49,032 nucleotides of DNA from a bacterium. GTDB taxonomy: Bacteria > Myxococcota_A > UBA9160 > SZUA-336. The notes beneath the pieces were generated by a model. The model had not been told where the DNA came from. It did no database searches and saw only the letters and a program-made list of their open reading frames with translations. Positions 8,687 through 15,861 of this stretch are shown here, in pieces. The stretch is from the NCBI GenBank assembly GCA_024226335.1, contig JAAELY010000234.1:1-49032 (forward strand), in the 5' to 3' direction. How positions within the stretch are numbered: position 1 is the first letter of the stretch; the number at the start of each line of letters is the position of its first letter. The translations under genes and the position numbers were made by a program.

Positions 8687-8827
8687 TCAGCCCAATAGCG
8701 CCGCAGATCCGGCGACCAGAAGCACCAGGACACCCCAGAACAGAGCGGCCAGCGCTCGCCCCAACAGCCGTTGGGTCGGCAGGTGAGCTTCCGAGAACCG
8801 GGCATGATGCGTGTTCGAAGTCGTCAC
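8687..8827 (-). CDS. Small membrane protein, 46 residues
   Basis: A short ORF starting with GTG at 8827, preceded by an AAGGAG ribosome site seven bases away. The first 24 residues are polar (VTTSNTHHARFSEAHLP), then one strong membrane span (ALAALFWGVLVLLVAGSAAL) ends the protein two residues before the stop. This resembles the many single-pass microproteins that sit in the inner membrane. I recognise no family. It converges with the PilZ gene (53-base gap) and reads away from the long inverted repeat upstream. Confidence 0.5.
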   Translation of the reverse strand: MTTSNTHHARFSEAHLPTQRLLGRALAALFWGVLVLLVAGSAALLG

Positions 8828-8936
8828 GATGGATCTCCTTGCCATGCCCATGTGCAACTGCAAGGCAAGTGCCAGGCCTCAAAGGCCGAGAATACGCCTC
8901 TGGCAAGGTCTGGCTGCAGCCCACCAACCCGCCCCG

Positions 8937-9102
8937 CAACACTCCGGCTTCACAAAGGTTGTGGTCTGAAGAATGGGCTTGGACCCATCTGAGGTGCTGG
9001 GACCCGGGGAGAGGGCCGAAATGCGTCCCTCGCAGAGGCCTTTTGTTCCCATTTCCGGCCTCTCGGCACAGACCCATTCTTCGGACCACCGCTGGAGTGT
9101 TG
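8937..9102. repeat. Long imperfect inverted repeat in the purH leader
   Basis: The 395 bases between 8827 and 9223 contain no convincing gene but hold this quasi-palindrome. Outer arms 8937-8948 and 9091-9102 pair over 12 bp with one G-U. Next, 8961-8977 pairs with 9073-9089 over 17 bp with one G-U, leaving a 12-base bulge on the 5' side. Inside, 9009-9014 pairs with 9059-9064 and 9018-9023 with 9050-9055. It could be the 5' untranslated region of the AICAR transformylase gene, a small structured RNA, or a dead mobile-element hairpin. The remaining flanks (8828-8936 and 9103-9222) show nothing else. Confidence 0.55.
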
Positions 9103-9222
9103 AGGAATTCTTCGGGTTGGTTCATGTTTGCCCTCGCGACCCCATCGCTGCCCCACGCAGTGCTGGCCGGCCGGGGGGCCGGGAGTCGCCATCCCACTCT
9201 CTGAGATTCTGCTGGAGACCCC

Positions 9223-10380
9223 ATGCGCCTAAAATATGGATGCAACCCTCACCAGGCCTTTGCGTCGCTCGAAGCGATCGAAGCGGGTACCGCGCCGCTC
9301 AGTCTGCTCAACGGCACGCCCTCGATCATCAATCTTCTGGACGCGCTCAATGCCTGGCAGTTGGTAGCGGAGGCGCGCCAGGCCCTCGGCTTGCCGGCGG
9401 CGGCGAGTTTCAAGCACGTGTCTCCTGCTGGTGCGGCGGTAGCGGTGGATCTTCCCGACGATCTGGCGCGCGCCTACGAGGTGGCGGGGCGCGAGCTCAC
9501 GCCTGCAGCGATCGCCTATGTGCGCGCGCGCGGCGCCGATCCCAAGTGCAGCTTTGGCGACTTCGTCGCGCTTTCAGATCCGGTCGATCAGGCGACCGCT
9601 GACTTTCTGAAGGGCGTCGTGTCCGATGGCATCATCGCACCCGATTACGAAACGGATGCGCTCAAGACGTTGTCCGCGAAAAAGGGTGGCTCTTTCATCG
9701 TGCTGAAGGCGGACGCGAGTTTCGAGCCGCCCGAGCGCGAGGAGCGCGAGGTGTTCGGAATGAAGCTCGTGCAGGATCGCAACAACCGCGCGATCGAATT
9801 ATCGGATCTGGACGATGTCGTGTGCGGAAGCCTGACCGAAGCGGCCAGGCGCGATCTGGTTCTGGGCATGATCGCGCTCAAATACACCCAGTCCAACTCC
9901 GTGGGGTACGCGCTCGACGGGCAGATGATTGGCATCGGTGCTGGCCAGCAATCCCGGGTCGACTGCACGAAGCTCGCGGGGGCCAAAGCCGATGTGTGGA
10001 ACCTGGGCCGACACCCGCGGGTGCTCGGGCTTGCGTTCAAAAAGGGTGTGAAGCGGCAGGACCGCATCAACTGGCGCGTGCGTTTCATCGAAGGGGATCT
10101 GACTAGCGGCGAGACGCAGGCCATGCAAGAAGTGATCGAAGGCAAGCTGGAACCGCTTGGCGCAGACGAGAAGCGGGAATTTCTGGGGCAGGTCGACGGC
10201 GTTTCGCTGAGTTCGGACGGCTTCATTCCCTTCCGCGACAACATCGACCACGCGGCACGTCACGGTGTGAAGTTCATCGCGCAGCCCGGAGGGTCGACGC
10301 GCGACGCCGACATCGAGGCCGCGTGTCAGGAGTACGGCATGGCGATGGTCCACACACATCTGCGCCTGTTCCACCACTGA
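9223..10380 (+). CDS. purH: Stand-alone AICAR transformylase (PurH C-terminal half)
   Basis: A 385-residue protein corresponding to the AICAR formyltransferase domain of PurH. It moves a formyl group from 10-formyl-THF to AICAR in the ninth step of purine synthesis. Visible signatures are LKYGCNPHQ at the N-terminus, the catalytic Lys-His of SFKHVSPAG, GMIALKYTQSNSVGYA, GAGQQSRVDC, DGFIPFRDNID and QPGGSTRD. The IMP cyclohydrolase domain that normally precedes it is absent, so IMP closure must come from a separate gene. The start is the ATG at 9223 with GGAG upstream. The crotonase gene follows after 3 bases. Formate-THF ligase, encoded at 43269, supplies its cosubstrate. Confidence 0.93.
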   Translation: MRLKYGCNPHQAFASLEAIEAGTAPLSLLNGTPSIINLLDALNAWQLVAEARQALGLPAAASFKHVSPAGAAVAVDLPDDLARAYEVAGRELTPAAIAYVRARGADPKCSFGDFVALSDPVDQATADFLKGVVSDGIIAPDYETDALKTLSAKKGGSFIVLKADASFEPPEREEREVFGMKLVQDRNNRAIELSDLDDVVCGSLTEAARRDLVLGMIALKYTQSNSVGYALDGQMIGIGAGQQSRVDCTKLAGAKADVWNLGRHPRVLGLAFKKGVKRQDRINWRVRFIEGDLTSGETQAMQEVIEGKLEPLGADEKREFLGQVDGVSLSSDGFIPFRDNIDHAARHGVKFIAQPGGSTRDADIEAACQEYGMAMVHTHLRLFHH

Positions 10381-10383
10381 GCC

Positions 10384-11193
10384 ATGAGCGTCCGTATCGA
10401 GTTTCCGCGCGAATACCCACACGTCGCATTGGTGACGCTGGATCGACCCGAGCGAGGCAACTCGCTCAATCCACTGGCTCTAAGAGAACTTGCCGCGGCC
10501 TGGCAACGCATCGCCGACGACGACGAGATTCGCTGTGCCGTCCTGAGCGGCAGCGGAGAACGGGTGTTCTGTTCGGGTATGGACATGCGCGAGACCATCC
10601 CCGTGTCCCAGGCTCTGGCCCGCGGAGAGCGCATCGATCCCCACGATTTCGATGGGTTGCGCAATGTCGGTAAAGCGTTGCTTGCGGGGTTTGATCTGAA
10701 GACGCCCCTGATCTGCGCGATCAACGGGCACGCGCGCGCCGGTGGTTTCGATCTGATGCTGGCCAGTGAGATGCGCTACGCGGTCCCCGAAGCCACATTC
10801 GCGCTCGAAGAAGTGGCGCTCGGCCTGTACCCGACCGGGAATGCGACCGTGCTACTGCCGCGCCAGATCGGCTGGGTACACGCGCAGGAACTGCTCTTGT
10901 GTGCGCAACCGATCGACGCCGAACGAGCGCGCTCCATCGGGTTGATCAATGAGATCGTGCCGCGCGACGCTCTGCTCGAAACGGCCTTGCGCGCCGCGAG
11001 CACGATCGCCGCGAATGCACCTCTGGCCGTTCGCGAAACCCGGCGCGGTGTGCGCGAACTGCTGGGGATGGATCTGGCGAACGCATACGAGCGTCAGGAA
11101 CAGTTGGGCAGTCCTTTGCGCAAGACGGAAGATGCCCGGGAAGCCCAGCAGGCTTTCGTGGAAAAGCGTGCACCCGTCTGGAAGGGTCGCTGA
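10384..11193 (+). CDS. Enoyl-CoA hydratase/isomerase family protein
   Basis: A 269-residue crotonase-fold protein of usual length. The CoA-thioester oxyanion-hole segments are visible: CSGMDMRE with the preceding VLSGSGERVF, and INGHARAGGFDLMLASEMRYAV. The hydratase Glu pair is altered. The first position is Asp (GGFDLM instead of GGCELA), while a Glu remains in FALEEVALGLYPTG. The reaction may therefore not be plain hydration; isomerase, dehalogenase or hydrolase activities occur in this family. It follows the AICAR transformylase after 3 bases and precedes the methyltransferase by 2 bases, so all three are probably co-transcribed. Confidence 0.88.
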   Translation: MSVRIEFPREYPHVALVTLDRPERGNSLNPLALRELAAAWQRIADDDEIRCAVLSGSGERVFCSGMDMRETIPVSQALARGERIDPHDFDGLRNVGKALLAGFDLKTPLICAINGHARAGGFDLMLASEMRYAVPEATFALEEVALGLYPTGNATVLLPRQIGWVHAQELLLCAQPIDAERARSIGLINEIVPRDALLETALRAASTIAANAPLAVRETRRGVRELLGMDLANAYERQEQLGSPLRKTEDAREAQQAFVEKRAPVWKGR

Positions 11194-11195
11194 GC

Positions 11196-11759
11196 TTGGC
11201 CGATGCAGACCGCGAGCGCTGGGATCGCGCTTACGGCAAGGGTCTGCACATCGGTGGCGACGCACCCGAGTGGCTCGCGAGGTTTACTGCGCAGTTTCCG
11301 GAGCAGGGACGTGCACTCGATGTGGCCAGCGGTACGGGTCGCATTGCCTGCTGGCTGGCCGCACAGGGTCTGAACGTGCTGGCCGTCGATGTTTCGCAAC
11401 AGGGATTGCGCCTGGCCCGCGAACGCGCCGAGAGAGATCGCGTATCCATCGAAACGCTGTGCCGTGATCTCGAACAGACGCCGCCGCCCGAAGGCCCCTT
11501 CGATGTGATCACCTGCTTCCACTACCTGCAGCGAGAACTCTTTCCGCAGTTGGTCGAGCGACTCGCGCACGGCGGCGTGCTGATCTGCGAACACAAGACG
11601 GTCCTGAATCTGGAACGACACGAGAAACCGTCCGCGCACTTCCTTCTGGAGCCGGACGAGCTTCCGCGCCTTTGCGCTCCGCTCGACATCGAACACCACG
11701 AAGAAGACTGGATCGACGACCGCGCGCTCACCCGGATCGTGGCGCGTAGACGAGCCTGA
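11196..11759 (+). CDS. Class I SAM-dependent methyltransferase
   Basis: A 187-residue protein with the SAM-binding motif I ALDVASGTGRIACWLA, the acidic end of strand 2 (NVLAVDVS) and motif IV PFDVITCFHYLQ. The TehB/UbiE-like pattern suggests a small-molecule methyltransferase; the substrate is unknown. The start is a TTG at 11196, two bases after the crotonase stop, with GAAGGG as ribosome site inside the upstream gene. Confidence 0.85.
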   Translation: MADADRERWDRAYGKGLHIGGDAPEWLARFTAQFPEQGRALDVASGTGRIACWLAAQGLNVLAVDVSQQGLRLARERAERDRVSIETLCRDLEQTPPPEGPFDVITCFHYLQRELFPQLVERLAHGGVLICEHKTVLNLERHEKPSAHFLLEPDELPRLCAPLDIEHHEEDWIDDRALTRIVARRRA

Positions 11760-11781
11760 AGGTTCGTAGAAGAATCCTCTG

Positions 11782-12663
11782 CTAACCCGTGCCGAATTCG
11801 AGCAGTCGGGCCGTGACCTGATCCGGGACGATCATCGGCAGCAGGTGTCCGGCATCGATCTCGTCGAGTTCGATGCTGGGGGCGATCTCGACCAGGCGTT
11901 CGTACACCTGTCGCGGGAAGTTCCCCTGCGCCGCTCGCAGGAGCAGCCCTTCGCCGCGGTACTCGGCTGCTTCAGCAAACGTGTCGATACTGGGACCGGC
12001 GTCGAAGACTGCGGCCTCGACCTCGCGCGGGCACGAGAGTTCGACACCGCCCTCGGGTCGATCGCGCAATCCGTAGCGCAGATACAGGTCCAGGGCGTGC
12101 GGGGTCCAGTCGGCAAAGGGCCCGCGACCCTGCCAGGACGCCCGCGCGGTTTCGCGACTTTCGAACCTGTCGCGACGCTTGCGTGCGATTTCGGCCATCG
12201 GATGAACTCCACCGGCCCGATTTCGGAGCATTTCGAGTTCCAGGTCTTGCGGAATCACTACCGGGTCGAGCAATGCGACGCGATCGAAGATGTCGGACCG
12301 GCGCGCCGCAGCCACGAGTGTGGTCGTGCCGCCAAAGGAGTGACCGACCGCGAGCGCGATGCGCTTCGCGCCGAGTTCTTCAAGCAAGGTCTCGGAAATC
12401 GCGATCAGATCCTCGACGAACTCGCCCCACTGGTAGCCCTCGGGCACCGGGGGGCGGGACGATGCGCCGTGGCCGCGCGAGTCGAAGCCGAGAACGCGGA
12501 AGTTCTGGGTCAGACCCCGGGCCACCGGATCGAACAGTCCCGCGCAGAACCCATTGGCGTGAGCCAGGAGGGCCACCGGACCCGAGCCTCCCCAGTCGAG
12601 TACCGCCAGGTCGACTTCGCGTTTCGGGAGCGCGACGATGCGTTCCGTCGGATCGTCGCTCAA
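11782..12663 (-). CDS. Alpha/beta hydrolase
   Basis: A 293-residue alpha/beta-hydrolase-fold enzyme. The nucleophile elbow GHSFGG and the catalytic His in IDAGHLLPM are visible, with HANGFCAG as the oxyanion-hole region. Likely substrates are esters, lactones or thioesters, with no basis to choose among them. The TTG start overlaps the stop of the uracil-DNA glycosylase gene by four bases (TTGA), so the two are translationally coupled. Confidence 0.87.
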   Translation of the reverse strand: MSDDPTERIVALPKREVDLAVLDWGGSGPVALLAHANGFCAGLFDPVARGLTQNFRVLGFDSRGHGASSRPPVPEGYQWGEFVEDLIAISETLLEELGAKRIALAVGHSFGGTTTLVAAARRSDIFDRVALLDPVVIPQDLELEMLRNRAGGVHPMAEIARKRRDRFESRETARASWQGRGPFADWTPHALDLYLRYGLRDRPEGGVELSCPREVEAAVFDAGPSIDTFAEAAEYRGEGLLLRAAQGNFPRQVYERLVEIAPSIELDEIDAGHLLPMIVPDQVTARLLEFGTG

Positions 12664-13283
12664 AGACGCAGCTTTCTCCGCAGTCGATACAGGTGACGGA
12701 TGGCGCGCTCCATCGCGTCCGCATTTTCGGGAGCGTTCAGCCAGGAACTCGCACCCGACGGATGGGGCAGGGGAACGATCCAGCGCCCAAGATCGTCTTG
12801 ATGTGCAAAGCCCACCGCTTCATTCAGCGGGCGGCCCCCCAGAAAGACCTTGATCGCCATTCGCCCGACGGGCACGACCAGCAGCGGTGAGACCAGTTGC
12901 AGTTCGCGCTCCAGAAACGGCCAGCACAGGGCGATTTCCTCGGCGCTGGGTGCGCGATCGCCGCGACCGCTCGCCGCCGCACCCGGATAGCAGCGGGTCA
13001 CCGCCGTGATGTAGTGCTCTTCGCGAAAGCCTTCCTCCGAGAAACCGGCCTTTTCGAGCCAGGTGAACAGGCGTTGACCGGACTTGCCCTGAAAAGGCAG
13101 GCCGTCTTCGGCTTCCTGCGAACCCGGTGCCTGCCCGACCAGCAGGGCGCGCGCTTTCGCCTTGCCCGAAAACACCACGGGTGGAGTTGCATCGTGACCC
13201 GCAGCGCTGCACTGACGGCAATCGCGCATCTGATCGTGGAGGAGCTTCAATCCTGATTCCTGGGCCTGGGTCACGGGCGGCAC
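12660..13283 (-). CDS. Fe-S uracil-DNA glycosylase family protein
   Basis: A 207-residue protein of the UDG superfamily. Motif 1 is GQAPGSQEAEDGLPFQGKSG at residues 50-69 and motif 2 is PLPHPSGASSW at 171-181. Four Cys in the family 4/5 spacing (C22, C25, C98, C120) should bind a [4Fe-4S] cluster. It should remove uracil or related damaged bases from DNA. Canonical family 4 has GEAPG; here the Glu is Gln (GQAPG), so the exact subfamily is uncertain. The GTG start at 13283 is the most upstream option. The alpha/beta hydrolase gene follows. Confidence 0.87.
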   Translation of the reverse strand: MPPVTQAQESGLKLLHDQMRDCRQCSAAGHDATPPVVFSGKAKARALLVGQAPGSQEAEDGLPFQGKSGQRLFTWLEKAGFSEEGFREEHYITAVTRCYPGAAASGRGDRAPSAEEIALCWPFLERELQLVSPLLVVPVGRMAIKVFLGGRPLNEAVGFAHQDDLGRWIVPLPHPSGASSWLNAPENADAMERAIRHLYRLRRKLRL

Positions 13284-13354
13284 TATAACCGCCTCGATCC
13301 GGCGCCGCTTCAGTCCGTGTTGACCTCGGGGCGACGCGGATCCAGAATGGTTCC

Positions 13355-13391
13355 GGTCCGTCGGGACAGTCCCGCTGGACCAACGCTTTTT
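13355..13391 (+). terminator. Terminator-like hairpin in the alcohol dehydrogenase leader
   Basis: GGTCC pairs with GGACC and CGGGA with TCCCG, with a 2x2 internal loop and a CAG apical loop; five T follow at 13387-13391 after a short spacer. The hairpin lies 53 bases before the dehydrogenase start with no plus-strand gene upstream, so it could be an attenuator. The T-run is short and offset from the stem, so support is moderate. Confidence 0.3.
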
Positions 13392-13443
13392 CGTCCCGCT
13401 CGAGGCCCCGATGGGACCCAGCGGACAACCTCAGGAGATCAGC

Positions 13444-14529
13444 ATGAAGGCCGCCGTCCTCCGCGGAATCAATCAGCCTGTTTCGATCGAAGACGTCAGT
13501 GTCAGCAAGCCCGGTCCCCGCGAAGTGCTCGTGCGCACGGCGGCCGCGGGTGTGTGTCACAGCGATCTGCATTTCCAGACGGGCGACTATATGTATCCCA
13601 TGCCCTGCGTGCTCGGGCACGAGTCCGCGGGTGTGGTCGAACAGGTCGGCTCGCAGGTCACCTACCTGGAGAAGGGCGATCACGTCATCTCCTGCCTGTC
13701 GGTCTTCTGCGGCTACTGCGAGTACTGCATGACCGGCCGCCCCGCACTGTGCACCAAGGAAGGTCTGCGTCGCGGTCCCGAAGAAGCTCCGCGCCTCAGT
13801 CAGAACGGTGAGCCGATCCACCAGTTCCTGGATCTCTCGTCGTACGCGGAGCAGTTGCTCGTGCACGAGAACGCTCTGGTCAAGGTGACCAAGGACATCC
13901 CGTTGGATCGCGCTGCGCTGATCGGGTGCGGCGTGACCACTGGCGTGGGCGCGGTCTTCAATACCGCGAAAGTCGAGCCCGGTTCGACGGTCGCAGTCGT
14001 CGGTTGCGGAGGCGTGGGTCTCAACGCCGTACAGGGTGCGGCGATCGCCGGCGCCGGACGCGTGATCGCGGTCGATATGTCGGATGCGAAACTCGAAACG
14101 GCCCGTCGGTTCGGCGCTACCGATGTGGTGAACGCAAGTGCTGGAGATCCCGTCGCACAGGTCCGGGAACTGACCGGCGGCGGTGTCGAGTATTCCTTTG
14201 AAGCAATTGGTCTCAAAGTGACGACCGAGCAGTGCTGGGAAATGCTGCGCCCAGGCGGAACGGCGACGATCATCGGCATGATTCCGATCGGGACGAAGAT
14301 CGAACTGCACGGTGTCGACTTCCTGGCCGAAAAGCGCATTCAGGGTTCGACCATGGGCTCGAATCGCTTCAGGGTCGACATGCCCAGGTACGTGGACATG
14401 TATCTGAATGGCAAGCTGAACCTGGACGATCTGGTTTCGCGTCGCTTGAAGCTCGATGAACTCCAGGCGGGCTTCGAAGCTCTCAAGTCAGGTGAAGTCG
14501 CCCGCAGTGTCATCGTGATGGATCAGTAG
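13444..14529 (+). CDS. Zinc-dependent alcohol dehydrogenase (MDR family)
   Basis: A 361-residue medium-chain dehydrogenase. Catalytic-zinc ligands are Cys38 (GVCHSD) and His59-Glu60 (GHE). The structural-zinc lobe Cys89/92/95/103 is complete (CGYCEYC, then ALC). The Rossmann motif is GCGGVGLNAVQGA, with an Asp after strand 2 (VIAVDMSD) indicating NAD(H) preference. It oxidises an alcohol or reduces an aldehyde in the cytosol; its long loop resembles class III-like or mycothiol/NDMA-linked members. The ATG at 13444 has AGGAG upstream. The selenoprotein gene follows after 50 bases, so the two may be functionally linked. Confidence 0.92.
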   Translation: MKAAVLRGINQPVSIEDVSVSKPGPREVLVRTAAAGVCHSDLHFQTGDYMYPMPCVLGHESAGVVEQVGSQVTYLEKGDHVISCLSVFCGYCEYCMTGRPALCTKEGLRRGPEEAPRLSQNGEPIHQFLDLSSYAEQLLVHENALVKVTKDIPLDRAALIGCGVTTGVGAVFNTAKVEPGSTVAVVGCGGVGLNAVQGAAIAGAGRVIAVDMSDAKLETARRFGATDVVNASAGDPVAQVRELTGGGVEYSFEAIGLKVTTEQCWEMLRPGGTATIIGMIPIGTKIELHGVDFLAEKRIQGSTMGSNRFRVDMPRYVDMYLNGKLNLDDLVSRRLKLDELQAGFEALKSGEVARSVIVMDQ

Positions 14530-14579
14530 AGGGGCGACGACGCAGTGAATCGAGCGCAGCCGACCGGGAGGAAGAAATC

Positions 14580-15098
14580 ATGAGTCAGGTCTTTCTCGAT
14601 CCCAGTAGTGAACGGAAACCGACGCGCCGGCCCAGGGCGCCGCGTCTCTCCAAGCTCGCGGGTGCCACGGTCGGTTTGCTCGATATCTCCAAACCGCGCG
14701 GCGATGTGTTTCTTGGCCGGATCGAAGCGCGTCTTAAAGATTCGGGCGCGGAGGTGCTTCGTTTCTCCAAACCCACCTTCACAAAGCCCGCACCCGTCGA
14801 TCTGCGCCACGAAATCGCCACGCGTTGTACTGCGGTGATCGAAGCGCTCGCGGATTGAGGCAGTTGTACGTCGTGCAGTGTGCACGACACGGTGGATCTG
14901 GAGGCGCGAGGCCTGCCGGGCGTGTTCATTGCGACCGAGCAGTTTGTCGAAGGCGCAGATGTGCAATCGAATTCGCTCGGCGCGGAAACCGCCGGCATCT
15001 ACGTGGAGCATCCGATCCAGGACCGCACCGATGACGAGATGATCGCCATCGCCGATCGGGTGTTCGGCGAAATTGTGGCTGCGCTCGTCGCCGGTTGA
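14580..15098 (+). CDS. UGSC family selenoprotein (Sec at UGA 14856-14858)
   Basis: The two in-frame pieces 14580-14855 and 14859-15098 form one 172-residue protein if the TGA at codon 93 is read as selenocysteine. The junction reads EALAD-U-GSCTSCSVHD, the hallmark of the UGSC family found in marine and deltaproteobacterial selenoproteomes. The downstream half lacks a start with a ribosome site, and both halves match the family in order (SKLAGATVGLLDISKPRGD before, HDTVDLEARGLPGVFIATEQF after). A perfect 8-bp hairpin sits at SECIS distance. GGGAGGAAG precedes the ATG. Sec93, Cys96 and Cys99 could form a redox or metal site; the reaction is unknown. SelA/B/C/D must be encoded elsewhere. Confidence 0.88.
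14870..14888 (+). promoter_or_regulatory. Bacterial SECIS element
   Basis: The 8-bp perfect stem GTCGTGCA/TGCACGAC encloses a GTG loop (or 7 bp with a five-base loop). The apical loop begins 20 bases after the UGA, and its first base is G. Both fit the known bacterial SECIS model, where SelB binds a short hairpin just downstream of the Sec codon. Confidence 0.82.
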
Positions 15099-15120
15099 AG
15101 CGGAAGCCCAGCGGATCGCG

Positions 15121-15861
15121 TCAGCTTCGTTCACCTGCGAAGGCCGCGCGCGCGGCTTCGAGCGTCTCGAGGCTGCCGATGTCGAACCAGCGTCCGTCCA
15201 GGCGTTCGCACGCGACTTGTGAGTGTTGCACCAGCCAGGCCATGAAGTGGCCGGGAGCGTCCGGGTTGCCGCCTTCCCGCAGGTAGCGTTCGACGTCACC
15301 GGCGACGGAACAGGGAAAGAAGTACAACGCGATCGCAGCGAGCCTCGACTGTGGGTTCGCGGGCTTCTCGACGAAACTCGCCACGTCGCCTGCGGAGTTC
15401 AGGGTGATTTCGTTGTACGGGCGCAGCGAGTCCGGGTCTTCGACTTCGCGCACGACGACCAGGGGTGTTCCCTTGGCGCGGAACGTCTCGTAGGCCGGAC
15501 TCGGATCGAACTCCAGCAGATTGTCTCCAGCGACCACCAGCCAGTCTTCGCCATCGAGCGGGACCTCTTGCAGTGCAAAGGCCAGGTCGCCGATCGCTCC
15601 CAGGCGATTGTCTTCGTCGGTCGATCCGTCGTTCAGAATGCGGATTCCGGGATCGAAATCTCGGGCCCAGTCTTCGAAGGCCTCGGCGAAGCGCGCATTG
15701 GAGATGACGATCACCTCTGAAATCTCAGGCAGTCCGGTCAGACGGCGCAGAATGCGCGTCAGGATCGCCTGACCGCCGACTTCGAGCAGTGGCTTCGCGC
15801 GCTCGCGTGTCAGTGGGTAGAGTCGCGTGGCGTAGCCCGCGCCCAGGACGAAGATCTTCAC
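15121..15861 (-). CDS. Sugar-1-phosphate nucleotidyltransferase
   Basis: A 246-residue protein with the nucleotidyltransferase signature LGAGYATRLYPLTRERAKPL at residues 6-25 and the metal/nucleotide Asp in VVAGDN (109-114). The family joins NTP and a sugar-1-phosphate to make an NDP-sugar. The GTG at 15861 is chosen because it overlaps the upstream kinase stop as GTGA and places the signature at the N-terminus. An in-frame extension to 16134 lies inside the kinase gene and is Arg-rich nonsense. The coupling suggests it uses the product of the kinase. It reads towards the UGSC gene, with 22 bases between stops. Confidence 0.88.
   Translation of the reverse strand: MKIFVLGAGYATRLYPLTRERAKPLLEVGGQAILTRILRRLTGLPEISEVIVISNARFAEAFEDWARDFDPGIRILNDGSTDEDNRLGAIGDLAFALQEVPLDGEDWLVVAGDNLLEFDPSPAYETFRAKGTPLVVVREVEDPDSLRPYNEITLNSAGDVASFVEKPANPQSRLAAIALYFFPCSVAGDVERYLREGGNPDAPGHFMAWLVQHSQVACERLDGRWFDIGSLETLEAARAAFAGERS

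Noticed and set aside
8830-9222. ZTP (pfl) or THF riboswitch upstream of AICAR transformylase
   Set aside because: The conserved pfl and THF core sequences as I know them were not found; only the quasi-palindrome is supported.
8418-9245. Minus-strand frame of 275 codons across the PilZ gene and the quasi-palindrome
   Set aside because: It overlaps the confident PilZ gene, has low-complexity content and no recognisable domain; the 46-residue ORF in another frame has a better ribosome site.
12820-14310. Minus-strand frame of 496 codons opposite the alcohol dehydrogenase
   Set aside because: Rich in His, Arg and Asp without a fold, and it overlaps two confident genes.
14880-15098. Separate 72-residue gene starting at GTG 14880
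   Set aside because: No ribosome site, it starts inside the SECIS stem, and it continues the UGSC family sequence in frame; it is the C-terminal part of the selenoprotein.
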